Positions 15,680 to 23,537 of a DNA stretch of 64,000 nt are shown in pieces (positions within the stretch are counted from its first letter, which is position 1; each line of letters starts with the position of its first letter). Source of the DNA: Mucilaginibacter pallidiroseus (lineage in GTDB: Bacteria; Bacteroidota; Bacteroidia; Sphingobacteriales; Sphingobacteriaceae); assembly GCF_007846085.1 (NCBI RefSeq), contig NZ_VOEJ01000004.1:186001-250000 (forward strand). Direction: 5' to 3'. The notes under the pieces are model-generated. The model ran no database searches. It was not told where the DNA came from and saw nothing but the letters and a program-made list of their open reading frames with translations. Made by a program: the position numbers and the translations under genes.

Positions 15680-16408
15680 TCAGAAGCAATAAGTAAGGAA
15701 CATGTTACCCGCGTACGAATTAAAACCCTTTTCTGTAGTGCCGCCGTCGCGGGTGTTGTAAGTTGCGCCGGTAACGCCCAGGCTATATTTAGCTTCAAGC
15801 CCTATGCTTACGTTGTTGGTAAGCATGTAGGTAAATCCCAGTTTGGGAGCCACATAATTGGTCCGGTAATTCGATACCTCGTAAGTGCCGCTGTAAAAAT
15901 CGCTGTTGATGGTTGATTTGTATGAAGTAAGTATAAAACCGCCGTTTAAGCCGCCATAAAAGCTGAACTGACCATCAAAGGAGATCTCGTAAGCTACACC
16001 AAGGTATAAACCAATGCCGCGGTAGCGGCTGTATTTGCTGCTATAGTAGTAGCCATCCTCATCTATGTAACTAAAGTCGGCATACTTTGGCTTGTAGTTA
16101 CGATAGTCTATTGTTCCCGAAAAAAGCAGGTGATCTTTTTTACGTAGCACGTTTATGCCATAAGTTGGCGATCCGTTGTATATGTCTTTTAGCTCACCCA
16201 AGGGGCTTTCATAGCCTATGTTAATTGCTGCCTGCCAGCCATCGCTGCGTATGGCGCTGCTGCTGCGTGTGCTGCCACCCAATACATCACCGTCGGCATT
16301 CATTCCGGGCGAGCGCTGGGCATTTGCATTAAAGCTGATCAGTGTAACAAAAAATAAGGTGAGCAGGACCGCGCAAATATGAGTGCGCGTTAATGAATGA
16401 GATAACAT
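15680..16408 (-). CDS. Outer-membrane beta-barrel protein, function unknown
   Basis: A 242-residue exported protein with a signal peptide ending SFNANA-Q at about residue 30. The mature part has alternating aromatic beta strands (WQAAINIGYESPLG, HLLFSGTIDYRNYK, YRGIGLYLGVAYEIS, QFSFYGGLNGGFIL, APKLGFTYMLTNNVSIGLEAKYS) and ends in MFLTYCF, with the terminal phenylalanine expected for outer-membrane insertion. About eight to ten strands fit an OmpA/OmpX-size barrel. The neighbours do not point to a particular role. Confidence 0.75.
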   Translation of the reverse strand: MLSHSLTRTHICAVLLTLFFVTLISFNANAQRSPGMNADGDVLGGSTRSSSAIRSDGWQAAINIGYESPLGELKDIYNGSPTYGINVLRKKDHLLFSGTIDYRNYKPKYADFSYIDEDGYYYSSKYSRYRGIGLYLGVAYEISFDGQFSFYGGLNGGFILTSYKSTINSDFYSGTYEVSNYRTNYVAPKLGFTYMLTNNVSIGLEAKYSLGVTGATYNTRDGGTTEKGFNSYAGNMFLTYCF

Positions 16409-16501
16409 TTAGTTGGTTGCGATAAAGATTTATAGCTCTAAAATAGCAATTTTTTATTTTGAGTTACAAATGTTTACCTGCCATTATACACTAAAAAAGC
16501 G

Positions 16502-16699
16502 CTACAGCGTTGACCGATACTCCTCCTGAAGTTCCAACAGGCACTTGGCGCACATGCAGCCTTCGTAGTTTTCGCTGATATATTGTACCTCGTTAATGCT
16601 TAACTGTACCACGCTGCACTGGCATTTGGTGTAGGAGTTTGCCTTACACTCCATACGTGTACCGCAGCGGTCGCAACTGATAATTTCGTGTTTGGGCAT
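16502..16699 (-). CDS. Cysteine-rich CWC-type small protein
   Basis: A 65-residue soluble protein with eight cysteines arranged as CDRCGTRMEC, then KCQC, then CMCAKCLLELQ, a layout matching the Cys-rich CWC family and suggesting zinc or iron-sulfur binding. It has no signal peptide. The gene stands alone with its own promoter (16730-16737). No function is established for the family as far as I know. Confidence 0.75.
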   Translation of the reverse strand: MPKHEIISCDRCGTRMECKANSYTKCQCSVVQLSINEVQYISENYEGCMCAKCLLELQEEYRSTL

Positions 16700-16729
16700 T
16701 TGTTAGGTCCGTGAGCTATTTACGGGAAA

Positions 16730-16737
16730 CAAAGTTA
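16730..16737 (-). promoter_or_regulatory. Minus-7 promoter element of the CWC protein gene
   Basis: TAACTTTG on the minus strand is a perfect TAnnTTTG, 30 bases before the ATG at 16699. Confidence 0.5.
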
Positions 16738-16855
16738 ATTATATACAATTTGGGTTATAAAATCAGAGTGTCAAAAAAAGGCCATGACTGGTGGCTTTGA
16801 TCTAAGCATAATGTCTATATCCACAGATAATCAGCAACAAGCTAAATAGGCTTTA

Positions 16856-17208
16856 ATGATAAATAAAACTGGACTTAAAAAAGTATTGTCAGCAAAAATA
16901 GCTTACGGTTATTTGCTTATCGTATTTTTGTTATTACTGATAACATACATTGTAATATTAGTCTGTGATGTTTTTATGTGGTGGTTCCTCTTTGCGAAGG
17001 AAACTATTCGGACGAAAGATATCATCCTATCGCTACGATGTTATTTAACTCGTCTCCTTTTATTGCCATCATTTGTGTTTGTATTTTAATGGTAGTTTAC
17101 AACAGTAAAAAACTCAATTTATCTAGGCTCAAGTCGATTTTGATAGTAACTGTGTTTATAACCGTAGTTCATTTTATATTAATGTGCTTTTTCCCTGTCT
17201 TTGGTTAA
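16856..17208 (+). pseudogene. Small membrane protein gene broken by one frameshift
   Basis: The first frame encodes MINKTGLKKVLSAKIAYGYL and a hydrophobic helix, then runs into implausible sequence after VILVCDVF. A second frame from about 16976 encodes VVVPLCEGNYSDERYHPIAT followed by two more helices (PFIAIICVCILMVVY, ILIVTVFITVVHFILMCFF) and a stop. Adding one T to the T5 run at 16971-16975 joins the two as ...LVCDVFYVVVPLCEG..., a 117-residue three-helix protein. The intact family is unknown to me. Either the gene is decaying or a base was lost in sequencing of the T run. Confidence 0.6.
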
Positions 17209-17220
17209 TAGTATAACAAA

Positions 17221-17250
17221 AAAGTCCGTAAACCTAAGTTTACGGACTTT
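17221..17250. terminator. Bidirectional terminator between the broken membrane gene and nrdA
   Basis: A 13-bp perfect stem (AAAGTCCGTAAAC with GTTTACGGACTTT) and a CTAA loop lie 54 bases past the nrdA stop and 12 bases past the stop of the plus-strand gene. Both flanks carry A/T tracts. Confidence 0.8.
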
Positions 17251-17303
17251 AATTATTTAATGCTTCCGGACTTCGGACTAAACCGACTTTCGGACTTAAA
17301 AAC

Positions 17304-19676
17304 TTACGCTGAGCAAGTTACGCAACCTTCTTCCATTGAGCAAGATGGGCCGGCCGGCATTTCTTCATTGCTGTCTGCAACAACTTCCGGTATAACGGCT
17401 TCCATGTTTTTGCCACCCTGGTTTTCAACTGTAAATTTAACCGCTTGCGATGCTGCCTGTGTACGCAGGTAGTACATACCTGTTTTTAAACCTTTTTTCC
17501 ATGCGTAGAAGTGCATTGAAGTTAGTTTAGATGCATTTGGCGAGTTAATGAACAAGTTAAGCGATTGCGACTGGCAAATGTATGCGCCCCTGTCTGCAGC
17601 CATATCAATGATGTTACGCATCTTGATCTCCCAAACAGTTTTATACAAATCTTTGATGTCAGCAGGTATTTCCGGGATATCCTGAATAGAGCCGTTTGCG
17701 CTGATGATCTTGTCTTTCATGGCTGGTGTCCATAAGTTAAGGGCAACCAGGTCATGCAATAGGTGTTTGTTTACAATCACAAACTCTCCGCTCAATACAC
17801 GGCGGGTGTAAATGTTTGAGGTGTATGGTTCAAAGCACTCGTTGTTACCCAATATTTGTGATGTTGATGCTGTAGGCATTGGTGCAACCAACAATGAGTT
17901 GCGTACACCGTGGTTCATTACATCAAGGCGCAGGTTATCCCAATCCCAACGGCCGCTGTCTGGTTTAACACCCCACATATCAAACTGGAACTGTCCTTTT
18001 GATAGCGGCGAACCTTTAAAGGTTTCGTAAGCACCATCTTTAATAGCTAAATCTTTAGAAGCTGTCATCGATGCAAAGTAGATGGTTTCAAATATCTCTT
18101 TGTTCAATTGTTTTGCTTCATCGCTTTCAAACGGTAAGCGCAGCAGGATAAATGTATCTGCTAAACCTTGTACACCTAAACCAACAGGGCGGTGACGCAG
18201 GTTTGAGTATTCGGCTTCTTTAACAGGGTAATAGTTGTTGTCAATTATCTTGTTAAGGTTTAACGTAGCCTGATAAGTTACCTCATACAATTTGGCGTGG
18301 TCAAACTCGCCGTTAATAACGTAGCGTGGCAATGCTAATGATGCAAGGTTACAAACCGCTACCTCATCGGCAGAGGTATACTCCATGATCTCGGTACAAA
18401 GGTTCGAGCTTTTTATAGTGCCCAGGTTTTGCTGGTTCGATTTTGCGTTAGCTGCATCTTTGTATAACAGGTAAGGTGTACCGGTTTCTACCTGGGCATC
18501 CAAAACTGCAAACCAAAGTTCCTGCGCTTTAATTACTTTACGGGCGCGGCCTTCTTTTTCGTATTTGGTGTAAAGGGCTTCAAACTCCTCGCCAAAGCAA
18601 TCTGCCAGGCCTGGTGCTTCGTGCGGGCAAAACAGGCTCCACTCTTCGTTGGCTTCAACGCGGCGCATAAACAAATCGCTTACCCAAAGCGCGTAGAACA
18701 AATCGCGGGCACGCATTTCTTCTTTACCGTGGTTTTTACGCAGGTCCAAAAAGTCGAAGATATCTGCATGCCATGGCTCAAGGTAAATGGCAAATGCACC
18801 TTTACGCTTGCCGCCGCCCTGGTCTACATAACGGGCAGTATCATTAAATACTTTCAGCATCGGGATAATACCGTTGCTGGTACCGTTTGTGCCGCTTATG
18901 TATGAGCCTGTAGCCCTTACATTATGGATGCTAAGGCCAATACCGCCTGCGCTTTGTGATATTTTAGCTGTTTGCTTAAGCGTATCATATATACCCTCAA
19001 TGCTGTCATCTTTCATGGTTAATAAAAAACATGACGACATTTGTGGTTTTGGTGTGCCCGCGTTAAACAGGGTAGGCGTGGCGTGTGTAAACCAACGCTC
19101 GCTCATCAGGTTATATGTTTTTATTGCGCTTTCAACATCCTCTTTGTGGATACCTACAGATACACGCATAAACAAATGCTGCGGGCGCTCGGCTATTTTA
19201 CCGTCAATTTTTAACAGGTATGATTTTTCTAAGGTTTTAAAGCCGAAGTAGTCAAACCCAAAGTCGCGATCGTAGATGATGGTACTGTCAAGCAATTCGG
19301 CATTCTTTCGGATCACGTCGTATACATCGTCGGCAAGTAAAGAGGCACTTTTACCTGTTTTAGGGTCGATGTACTCGTACAGCTTGCGCATGGTTTCCGA
19401 GAACGACTTTGTAGTGTTTTTGTGCAGGTTTGATACTGCTATACGCGATGCAAGCAACGCGTAATCCGGGTGCTTGGTAGTTAATGATGCTGCGGTCTCG
19501 GCAGCAAGGTTGTCCAGTTCTGAGGTAGTAACACCATCAAACAAACCTTCAATTACTTTTTTGGCTACATCAATTGGGTCAACCAATTTAAAGCCGTAGC
19601 ACAGTTTTTCAATACGTGCTGTGATCTTGTCAAATTTTACACTTTCTCGTCTGCCGTCGCGTTTTACTACATACAT
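17304..19676 (-). CDS. nrdA: Ribonucleoside-diphosphate reductase class Ia, alpha subunit
   Basis: Large catalytic subunit that reduces ribonucleotides to deoxyribonucleotides with a radical from NrdB. At 790 residues it has an N-terminal ATP-cone ([20 protein letters not shown]), so dATP feedback control is expected. The active site is seen as [14 protein letters not shown], the NLCTEI motif and [13 protein letters not shown], with the glycine-rich [10 protein letters not shown] between. The C-terminal redox pair is C785/C788 in EEGCVTCSA. It lies 173 bases downstream of nrdB; the order nrdB-nrdA differs from E. coli nrdAB. Confidence 0.97.
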   Translation of the reverse strand: MYVVKRDGRRESVKFDKITARIEKLCYGFKLVDPIDVAKKVIEGLFDGVTTSELDNLAAETAASLTTKHPDYALLASRIAVSNLHKNTTKSFSETMRKLYEYIDPKTGKSASLLADDVYDVIRKNAELLDSTIIYDRDFGFDYFGFKTLEKSYLLKIDGKIAERPQHLFMRVSVGIHKEDVESAIKTYNLMSERWFTHATPTLFNAGTPKPQMSSCFLLTMKDDSIEGIYDTLKQTAKISQSAGGIGLSIHNVRATGSYISGTNGTSNGIIPMLKVFNDTARYVDQGGGKRKGAFAIYLEPWHADIFDFLDLRKNHGKEEMRARDLFYALWVSDLFMRRVEANEEWSLFCPHEAPGLADCFGEEFEALYTKYEKEGRARKVIKAQELWFAVLDAQVETGTPYLLYKDAANAKSNQQNLGTIKSSNLCTEIMEYTSADEVAVCNLASLALPRYVINGEFDHAKLYEVTYQATLNLNKIIDNNYYPVKEAEYSNLRHRPVGLGVQGLADTFILLRLPFESDEAKQLNKEIFETIYFASMTASKDLAIKDGAYETFKGSPLSKGQFQFDMWGVKPDSGRWDWDNLRLDVMNHGVRNSLLVAPMPTASTSQILGNNECFEPYTSNIYTRRVLSGEFVIVNKHLLHDLVALNLWTPAMKDKIISANGSIQDIPEIPADIKDLYKTVWEIKMRNIIDMAADRGAYICQSQSLNLFINSPNASKLTSMHFYAWKKGLKTGMYYLRTQAASQAVKFTVENQGGKNMEAVIPEVVADSNEEMPAGPSCSMEEGCVTCSA

Positions 19677-19742
19677 TGTTTGGCCTCCTTTTTACCGCCG
19701 GGGCGGGTTTGTTTTTTATTTTGTTTTAAATAGATAGCGCTG

Positions 19743-19849
19743 TTTGGGATTGCACCGATTAGCTTTTGATTGCACCGATTGATCCTCTTTTAATTAGATT
19801 CTTGTCGATTCTTAAACTAATCTCCAATCAACCATTCTCTAATCACTAA
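19743..19849. repeat. Short word repeats in the nrdB-nrdA spacer
   Basis: The spacer repeats GATTGCACCGATT twice (19749 and 19769 areas) and then variants of CTAATC, CAATC and GATTCTTGTCGATTCTTAA. It has no reading frame. Similar low-complexity word repeats appear at 44805-44890 and 26612-26726. It separates two genes of the same operon without an obvious terminator. Confidence 0.45.
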
Positions 19850-20827
19850 TTAGAAATCCTCGTCTAACGAGAATGCTTTCGCTTCTGCGTTGCCGCCGCT
19901 CATTACGCCGCTTTTTTGGTAATCGCCAACCCGTTTTTCGAAGAAGTTGGTTTTGCCCTGCAGGCTTATCATCTCCATAAAATCGAATGGGTTAGTTGCG
20001 TTATACACTTTAGGATAACCTAATTCGCTTAACCACCTGTCGGCCACAAATTCGATGTATTGGCTCATCATTTTTGCGTTCATACCGATAAGGCTTACCG
20101 GTAGGGCATCATTTATAAATTCTTTCTCAATCTCTACCGCATCGGTAATGATTTTAGTTACCGCCTCTGTAGACAATTTGTTCTCGAGCATTTTATACAG
20201 CAAGCAGGCAAATTCACAGTGCGAACCCTCGTCACGCGAGATCAGCTCATTGCTGAAGGTTAAACCCGGCATCAAACCGCGTTTTTTTAGCCAGAAGATA
20301 GAGCAGAAACTACCCGAAAAGAAAATACCTTCTACCGCTGCAAAGGCAACCAAACGCTCGGCAAAGTTGCCGTTGTTTATCCAGCGCAGTGCCCACTCGG
20401 CTTTTTTACCTACACATGGTACGGTATCAATAGCGTGGAAAAGGCGGTCTTTCTCTACCGGATCTTTTACATAAGTATCAATTAACAGGGCGTAGGTTTC
20501 TGAGTGGATGTTTTCCATCATGATCTGGAAACCGTAAAAGCAACGCGCCTCCGGCAGCTGTACCTCGCTCATAAAGTTAATGGCAAGGTTCTCGTTCACT
20601 ATACCATCGCTGGCTGCAAAAAATGCAAGCACGTGCGATATAAAATGTCTTTCGCCATCGTTCAGGTTTTCCCAATGTTTTATATCGTCAGACAGGTCGA
20701 TCTCTTCGGCCGTCCAAAAACTGGCTTCGGCTTTTTTGTACATTTCCCAAATAGCCGGGTACTTTATCGGCAGGATCACAAAGCGGTCTTTGTTCTCTCT
20801 AAGCAGTAATTCGGTTTCCTCTTGCAT
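19850..20827 (-). CDS. nrdB: Ribonucleoside-diphosphate reductase class Ia, beta subunit
   Basis: Di-iron tyrosyl-radical subunit. The ATG at 20827 ([16 protein letters not shown]) is preferred over a TTG four codons earlier, giving 325 residues. Metal ligands are visible in [10 protein letters not shown] and [11 protein letters not shown], and [10 protein letters not shown] and [20 protein letters not shown] surround the radical site. The C-terminus ([15 protein letters not shown], then FSLDEDF) is the peptide that docks to NrdA. Large blocks read almost like the eukaryotic R2 protein as I remember it. A 640-base structured region with a distant promoter lies upstream. Confidence 0.96.
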   Translation of the reverse strand: MQEETELLLRENKDRFVILPIKYPAIWEMYKKAEASFWTAEEIDLSDDIKHWENLNDGERHFISHVLAFFAASDGIVNENLAINFMSEVQLPEARCFYGFQIMMENIHSETYALLIDTYVKDPVEKDRLFHAIDTVPCVGKKAEWALRWINNGNFAERLVAFAAVEGIFFSGSFCSIFWLKKRGLMPGLTFSNELISRDEGSHCEFACLLYKMLENKLSTEAVTKIITDAVEIEKEFINDALPVSLIGMNAKMMSQYIEFVADRWLSELGYPKVYNATNPFDFMEMISLQGKTNFFEKRVGDYQKSGVMSGGNAEAKAFSLDEDF

Positions 20828-21120
20828 ATCGACTTCCAATTATATATATGGTTGATAAAAAATGTCTGTTAACACCATCTGTAATAACACCCTTTTGTAC
20901 CGAGCCGACAGCAGACAACAATACCATGCGGGCTTTTGTATAAAGGGTAAAAACTTAAAGTTTTGGCCCTTATTAACCCGCCATAATTAGTTGTCTTTTT
21001 TAACCGGCGTTAAATTATTTATTGTACACAGCTCATGTAAAACATGGCTTTTTATGGTAAATACCAACCCGGGGACGGCGGTATTACAGATAGCTTTAAA
21101 AGAACTATAATTCAAAGATA
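20828..21120 (-). promoter_or_regulatory. Long structured leader and distant promoter of nrdBA
   Basis: The nearest perfect minus-7 element upstream of nrdB on its strand is TATCTTTG at 21113-21120, which would give a leader of about 280 bases. The leader contains several stem-loops: GTAAATACC (21057-21065) with GGTATTAC (21080-21087), GCTCATG with CATGGC near 21031-21048, and AAGGG/CCCTT plus AAAACTT/AAGTTTT at 20943-20971. I recognize no known riboswitch; no cobalamin-box sequence or clear NrdR box was seen. A closer, weaker promoter is possible. Confidence 0.4.
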
Positions 21121-21440
21121 GGGCATCATGTAATCGGGTGTTAATCTAAGTTTTTAACATCCCCTATAAGTTATACACAATTAAATTTTTAGTGAAGAAA
21201 TTTTTGATCGCACGGTTAAAAATCAAACAACTTATTTACAGTAATTTAACGTCTGCTAAACAGTAAGTATGTAAGGCTAATAACATTTTTTCAAAAGAAT
21301 TTGGACTTGTCGATGCCATGTTTCGGGGTATCGATTTCCAAAAATATCCTGAAGCTAAAAGCTATTATAAAGGCCGTTTTTGCACGCAGAAAAAGCGGTA
21401 TTTAATGAATAAAAATCAACGCAAAAAATATGTGGAAAAC
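21121..21440. other. Unassigned non-coding region between nrdB and msrB
   Basis: About 320 bases with no convincing gene. On the plus strand there are two hairpins (TCGATGCC at 21310 with GGGTATCGA, and CCGTTTTT near 21374 with AAAAAGCGG) followed by a DnaA-box-like TGTGGAAAA at 21431-21439 and a terminator hairpin. A structured RNA ending at 21477 is conceivable, but I see no strong promoter for it. Confidence 0.35.
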
Positions 21441-21477
21441 AAAAGATCCCGACTTTATTTGATCGGGATCTTTTTTA
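21441..21477. terminator. Bidirectional terminator beside msrB
   Basis: Perfect 12-bp stem (AAAAGATCCCGA with TCGGGATCTTTT), ten-base loop and T tracts on both strands. It begins 7 bases past the msrB stop, so ending msrB is its most likely job. Confidence 0.85.
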
Positions 21478-21483
21478 TCGGTT

Positions 21484-21858
21484 TTATTTTTTAAGGTCGG
21501 CTACCGGCACAAATTTCATGGATAGCGAATTGACGCAATGGCGAATATTTTTTGGTGTGAGATACTCCCCCTCAAACACGTGGCCCAAATGGGCGCCGCA
21601 GTTATTGCAAAGTATCTCAACGCGCCTGCCATCGGCGTCTGTAACACGCTTAACAGCTCCGGGTATCTCGTCGTCAAAGCTTGGCCAGCCACAGTGCGAT
21701 TCAAATTTCGATTCGGACGTATAAAGCGGCGTATCGCAACGTTTGCAAACGTACACACCTTCGGCTTTGTTATCAAGCAATTCGCCGGTAAACGGCCTTT
21801 CGGTTCCCTTATGTAAAATTACCCACTCTTCTTCGGGTGTTAATTGATTGTATGCCAT
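21484..21858 (-). CDS. msrB: Peptide-methionine (R)-S-oxide reductase
   Basis: Repairs oxidized methionine in proteins, thioredoxin-dependent. The 124-residue protein covers the whole MsrB domain: two zinc-binding CxxC pairs (CKRC and CNNC), the substrate motif [12 protein letters not shown] and the catalytic cysteine in RHCVNS (C108). No signal peptide and no MsrA fusion, so a cytoplasmic single-domain enzyme. A hairpin with 12-bp arms lies in its 5' region. It follows no operon partner; the upstream neighbour is convergent in gene order but on the same strand. Confidence 0.96.
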   Translation of the reverse strand: MAYNQLTPEEEWVILHKGTERPFTGELLDNKAEGVYVCKRCDTPLYTSESKFESHCGWPSFDDEIPGAVKRVTDADGRRVEILCNNCGAHLGHVFEGEYLTPKNIRHCVNSLSMKFVPVADLKK

Positions 21859-21889
21859 AATATTTATGATTTCGCAGATTGTTTTTTAA

Positions 21890-21925
21890 TTGATTACTCC
21901 GATACTTTTTTAACGGGGTAATCAA
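21890..21925 (-). promoter_or_regulatory. Hairpin in the 5' region of msrB
   Basis: TTGATTACTCCG (21890-21901) pairs with CGGGGTAATCAA (21914-21925) around a 12-base loop, with one G-T pair. It lies about 30 bases before the ATG. It could be an operator or an RNA control element; a TATATTTA-like promoter element lies further upstream near 21940. Confidence 0.35.
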
Positions 21926-22036
21926 CCTTTGTTATATAAATATACGACAATTCAAGCGCCGGTTTTGTTTCTGTAAGGCATGTTTACACAGGGTTGACAA
22001 GGCATTTAAAGCAAGCATGTTTGCCCATCAAAATTA

Positions 22037-22076
22037 AAAAGCGAGATGCAATAGATGACAGTTACAACTCGCTTTT
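22037..22076 (-). terminator. Terminator of the NmrA-like gene
   Basis: AAAAGCGAG (22037-22045) and CTCGCTTTT (22068-22076) form a 9-bp stem with a 22-base loop that can extend by a further TG/CA pairing; on the minus strand a TTTTTAATTTT run follows. Confidence 0.6.
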
Positions 22077-22085
22077 AAGAACTTG

Positions 22086-22970
22086 TTATTTATTGTAAGC
22101 CGCGGCAAACTCTTTAGCAAAATCCTCCAGTTTGGTTTGGCCCAATGTTGCAGGTTTGTGTTGCAGGTAGTCGGCCCATAAAATTTGTTTTTTGATAGCC
22201 GTACCCATTTCGGTGTAACTGCGGGCAAACTCATTTGGCAAGCCGGCTTGCAGCAAACCATCTAAAGATTGCTCGTTGGTAAACTCCACCCATTTTAAAT
22301 CGGGCTTTCCTATGGCAGCGCCCAGCACTGCGGCAACATCAGCAAGCGTACGCTCGTCGCTGGCAATATACCTTATGGTTTTGCCGGTAAAGTTTTGCTG
22401 CAACTCAAAAGCGGCTATTTCTGCAATATCATTGGGATGAGTCATGACGATGTTGCTTTCCGGTCCGTAATTTCCACCTAAAAAGCCCTGGTGCTTCACC
22501 ATATCTATATTACCCAAAAAGTTGGTGTAGAAGAAAGCCGGGCGAAGCATTTTGATATCAACCCCATCCAATGTGGCGAATATTTGTTCAACATCATGTA
22601 TGCCGGATATAGGGCCGGTGCCGCCGTCGATATGCGCACCTATACTACTTAATAACACTACCTTTTTCACGCCTGAAGCTTTAATAGCTTCCGCATAATT
22701 GCTGCCTATACCTGCAATGTATTTACGGTAATCGGGCGACGTGATATCATTTGGTATCATTATATAAAGAGCGTTCGCCCCGGTAAAGGCCTCGGTTAAA
22801 AATTTGATATCCGTTACTGAACCAATTGCCGGCGTGGCACCTATCGCTTCAATAGCAGCAACTTTATCTTCACTGCTGCTTATCACGGTGACGTTATGGT
22901 TTGCGGCTACTAATGTTGTTGCAAGTGGTTTGCTGATGTGTCCTAATGAACCTGTTACTAAGATTTTCAT
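22086..22970 (-). CDS. NmrA-like NAD(P)H-binding atypical SDR (QorB-like)
   Basis: From the ATG at 22970 the protein has 294 residues and begins with a Rossmann strand-turn-helix (MKILVTGSLGHISKPLATTL). Other features are a conserved VVLLSSIGAHIDG, a PAFFYTNFLGN segment and NDIAEIAAFELQ, all typical of NmrA/QorB-type proteins that bind NAD(P)H and reduce quinones or sense redox state. It lacks the YxxxK catalytic pair of classical SDRs. It is divergent from an HxlR-type regulator with a shared operator, a common pairing in which the regulator controls the enzyme. Confidence 0.85.
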   Translation of the reverse strand: MKILVTGSLGHISKPLATTLVAANHNVTVISSSEDKVAAIEAIGATPAIGSVTDIKFLTEAFTGANALYIMIPNDITSPDYRKYIAGIGSNYAEAIKASGVKKVVLLSSIGAHIDGGTGPISGIHDVEQIFATLDGVDIKMLRPAFFYTNFLGNIDMVKHQGFLGGNYGPESNIVMTHPNDIAEIAAFELQQNFTGKTIRYIASDERTLADVAAVLGAAIGKPDLKWVEFTNEQSLDGLLQAGLPNEFARSYTEMGTAIKKQILWADYLQHKPATLGQTKLEDFAKEFAAAYNK

Positions 22971-22993
22971 AATGTTTATTGTTTTTGTTGAAA

Positions 22994-23028
22994 CAAAGGT
23001 ATATTTGTACTTACTTTTGTACAAGTAC
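22994..23028. promoter_or_regulatory. Overlapping divergent promoters and operator of the NmrA-like/HxlR pair
   Basis: TACCTTTG on the minus strand (22994-23001) and TATATTTG on the plus strand (23000-23007) are perfect TAnnTTTG elements that overlap by two bases. Directly beside them GTACTT (23007-23012) and AAGTAC (23023-23028) form an inverted repeat, and GTACTTAC occurs twice (23007 and 23025). A regulator bound here would cover both promoters. A CTTG 20 bases upstream of the minus-strand element could be its minus-33 box. Confidence 0.65.
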
Positions 23029-23049
23029 TTACCCCAAAGTATGTAGGTT

Positions 23050-23424
23050 ATGACAGCGATAAAAGAAAGCTCAACCCGAAATGCCAACAAGCTGCAAAGC
23101 GTATCGGCCTGCCCCGTTAGTTATTTAATGAATAAAATTGGCGGGCATTGGAAACCGATAATCCTGTTTCAATTGATGAGTGGCCCCAAGCGCTATGGCG
23201 ATCTTAAACGTAACATACCCGAGGTTACCGAAAAGATGTTGATACAGCATTTAAAGCAATTACAGGCAGATGATTTGATTACCCGCCACGCCGAACCGGT
23301 TGTGCCGCCGCATGTAACATATCAACTTAGTACCCGCGGCGAAAGTTTAAGGCCTGTATTGGATTCAATGGCCATGTGGGGCTTTGGGCAAACCGGCCGC
23401 AATGCCGATGGCAGCCCTGTGTAG
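23050..23424 (+). CDS. HxlR-family winged-helix transcriptional regulator
   Basis: A 124-residue DNA-binding protein with the family pattern CPVSYLMNKIGGHWKPIILFQL near the N-terminus and RYGDLKRNIPEVTEKMLIQHLKQLQADDLITRH across the recognition helix and wing. C21 before the helix matches the redox- or electrophile-sensing cysteine of HypR, YodB and QorR. It likely represses itself and the divergent NmrA-like gene through the shared operator at 22994-23028; that link is inference from position and symmetry. Confidence 0.88.
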   Translation: MTAIKESSTRNANKLQSVSACPVSYLMNKIGGHWKPIILFQLMSGPKRYGDLKRNIPEVTEKMLIQHLKQLQADDLITRHAEPVVPPHVTYQLSTRGESLRPVLDSMAMWGFGQTGRNADGSPV

Positions 23425-23505
23425 AGTCACGCCGTAAATTCTCACTTATCATACTTGGATAGGGCCATTAAGCTAATTATAGTTAGCACTACAGGGTTTA
23501 AGCAA

Positions 23506-23513
23506 TATTTTTG
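23506..23513 (+). promoter_or_regulatory. Minus-7 element of the VWA protein gene
   Basis: TATTTTTG fits TAnnTTTG and lies 24 bases before the ATG at 23538. No clear minus-33 box. Confidence 0.4.
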
Positions 23514-23537
23514 CATTTTGCGGGTATATACTTATAA

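Noticed and set aside
20840..21120. Cobalamin riboswitch or NrdR boxes upstream of nrdB
   Set aside because: No conserved cobalamin-box sequence and no clear NrdR-type repeats were found on either strand; only generic hairpins are visible.
21318..21494. 58-residue plus-strand frame with a basic start and hydrophobic end ([13 protein letters not shown])
   Set aside because: Its hydrophobic end is the translation of the terminator hairpin and it runs into the msrB 3' end; no ribosome site or promoter supports it.
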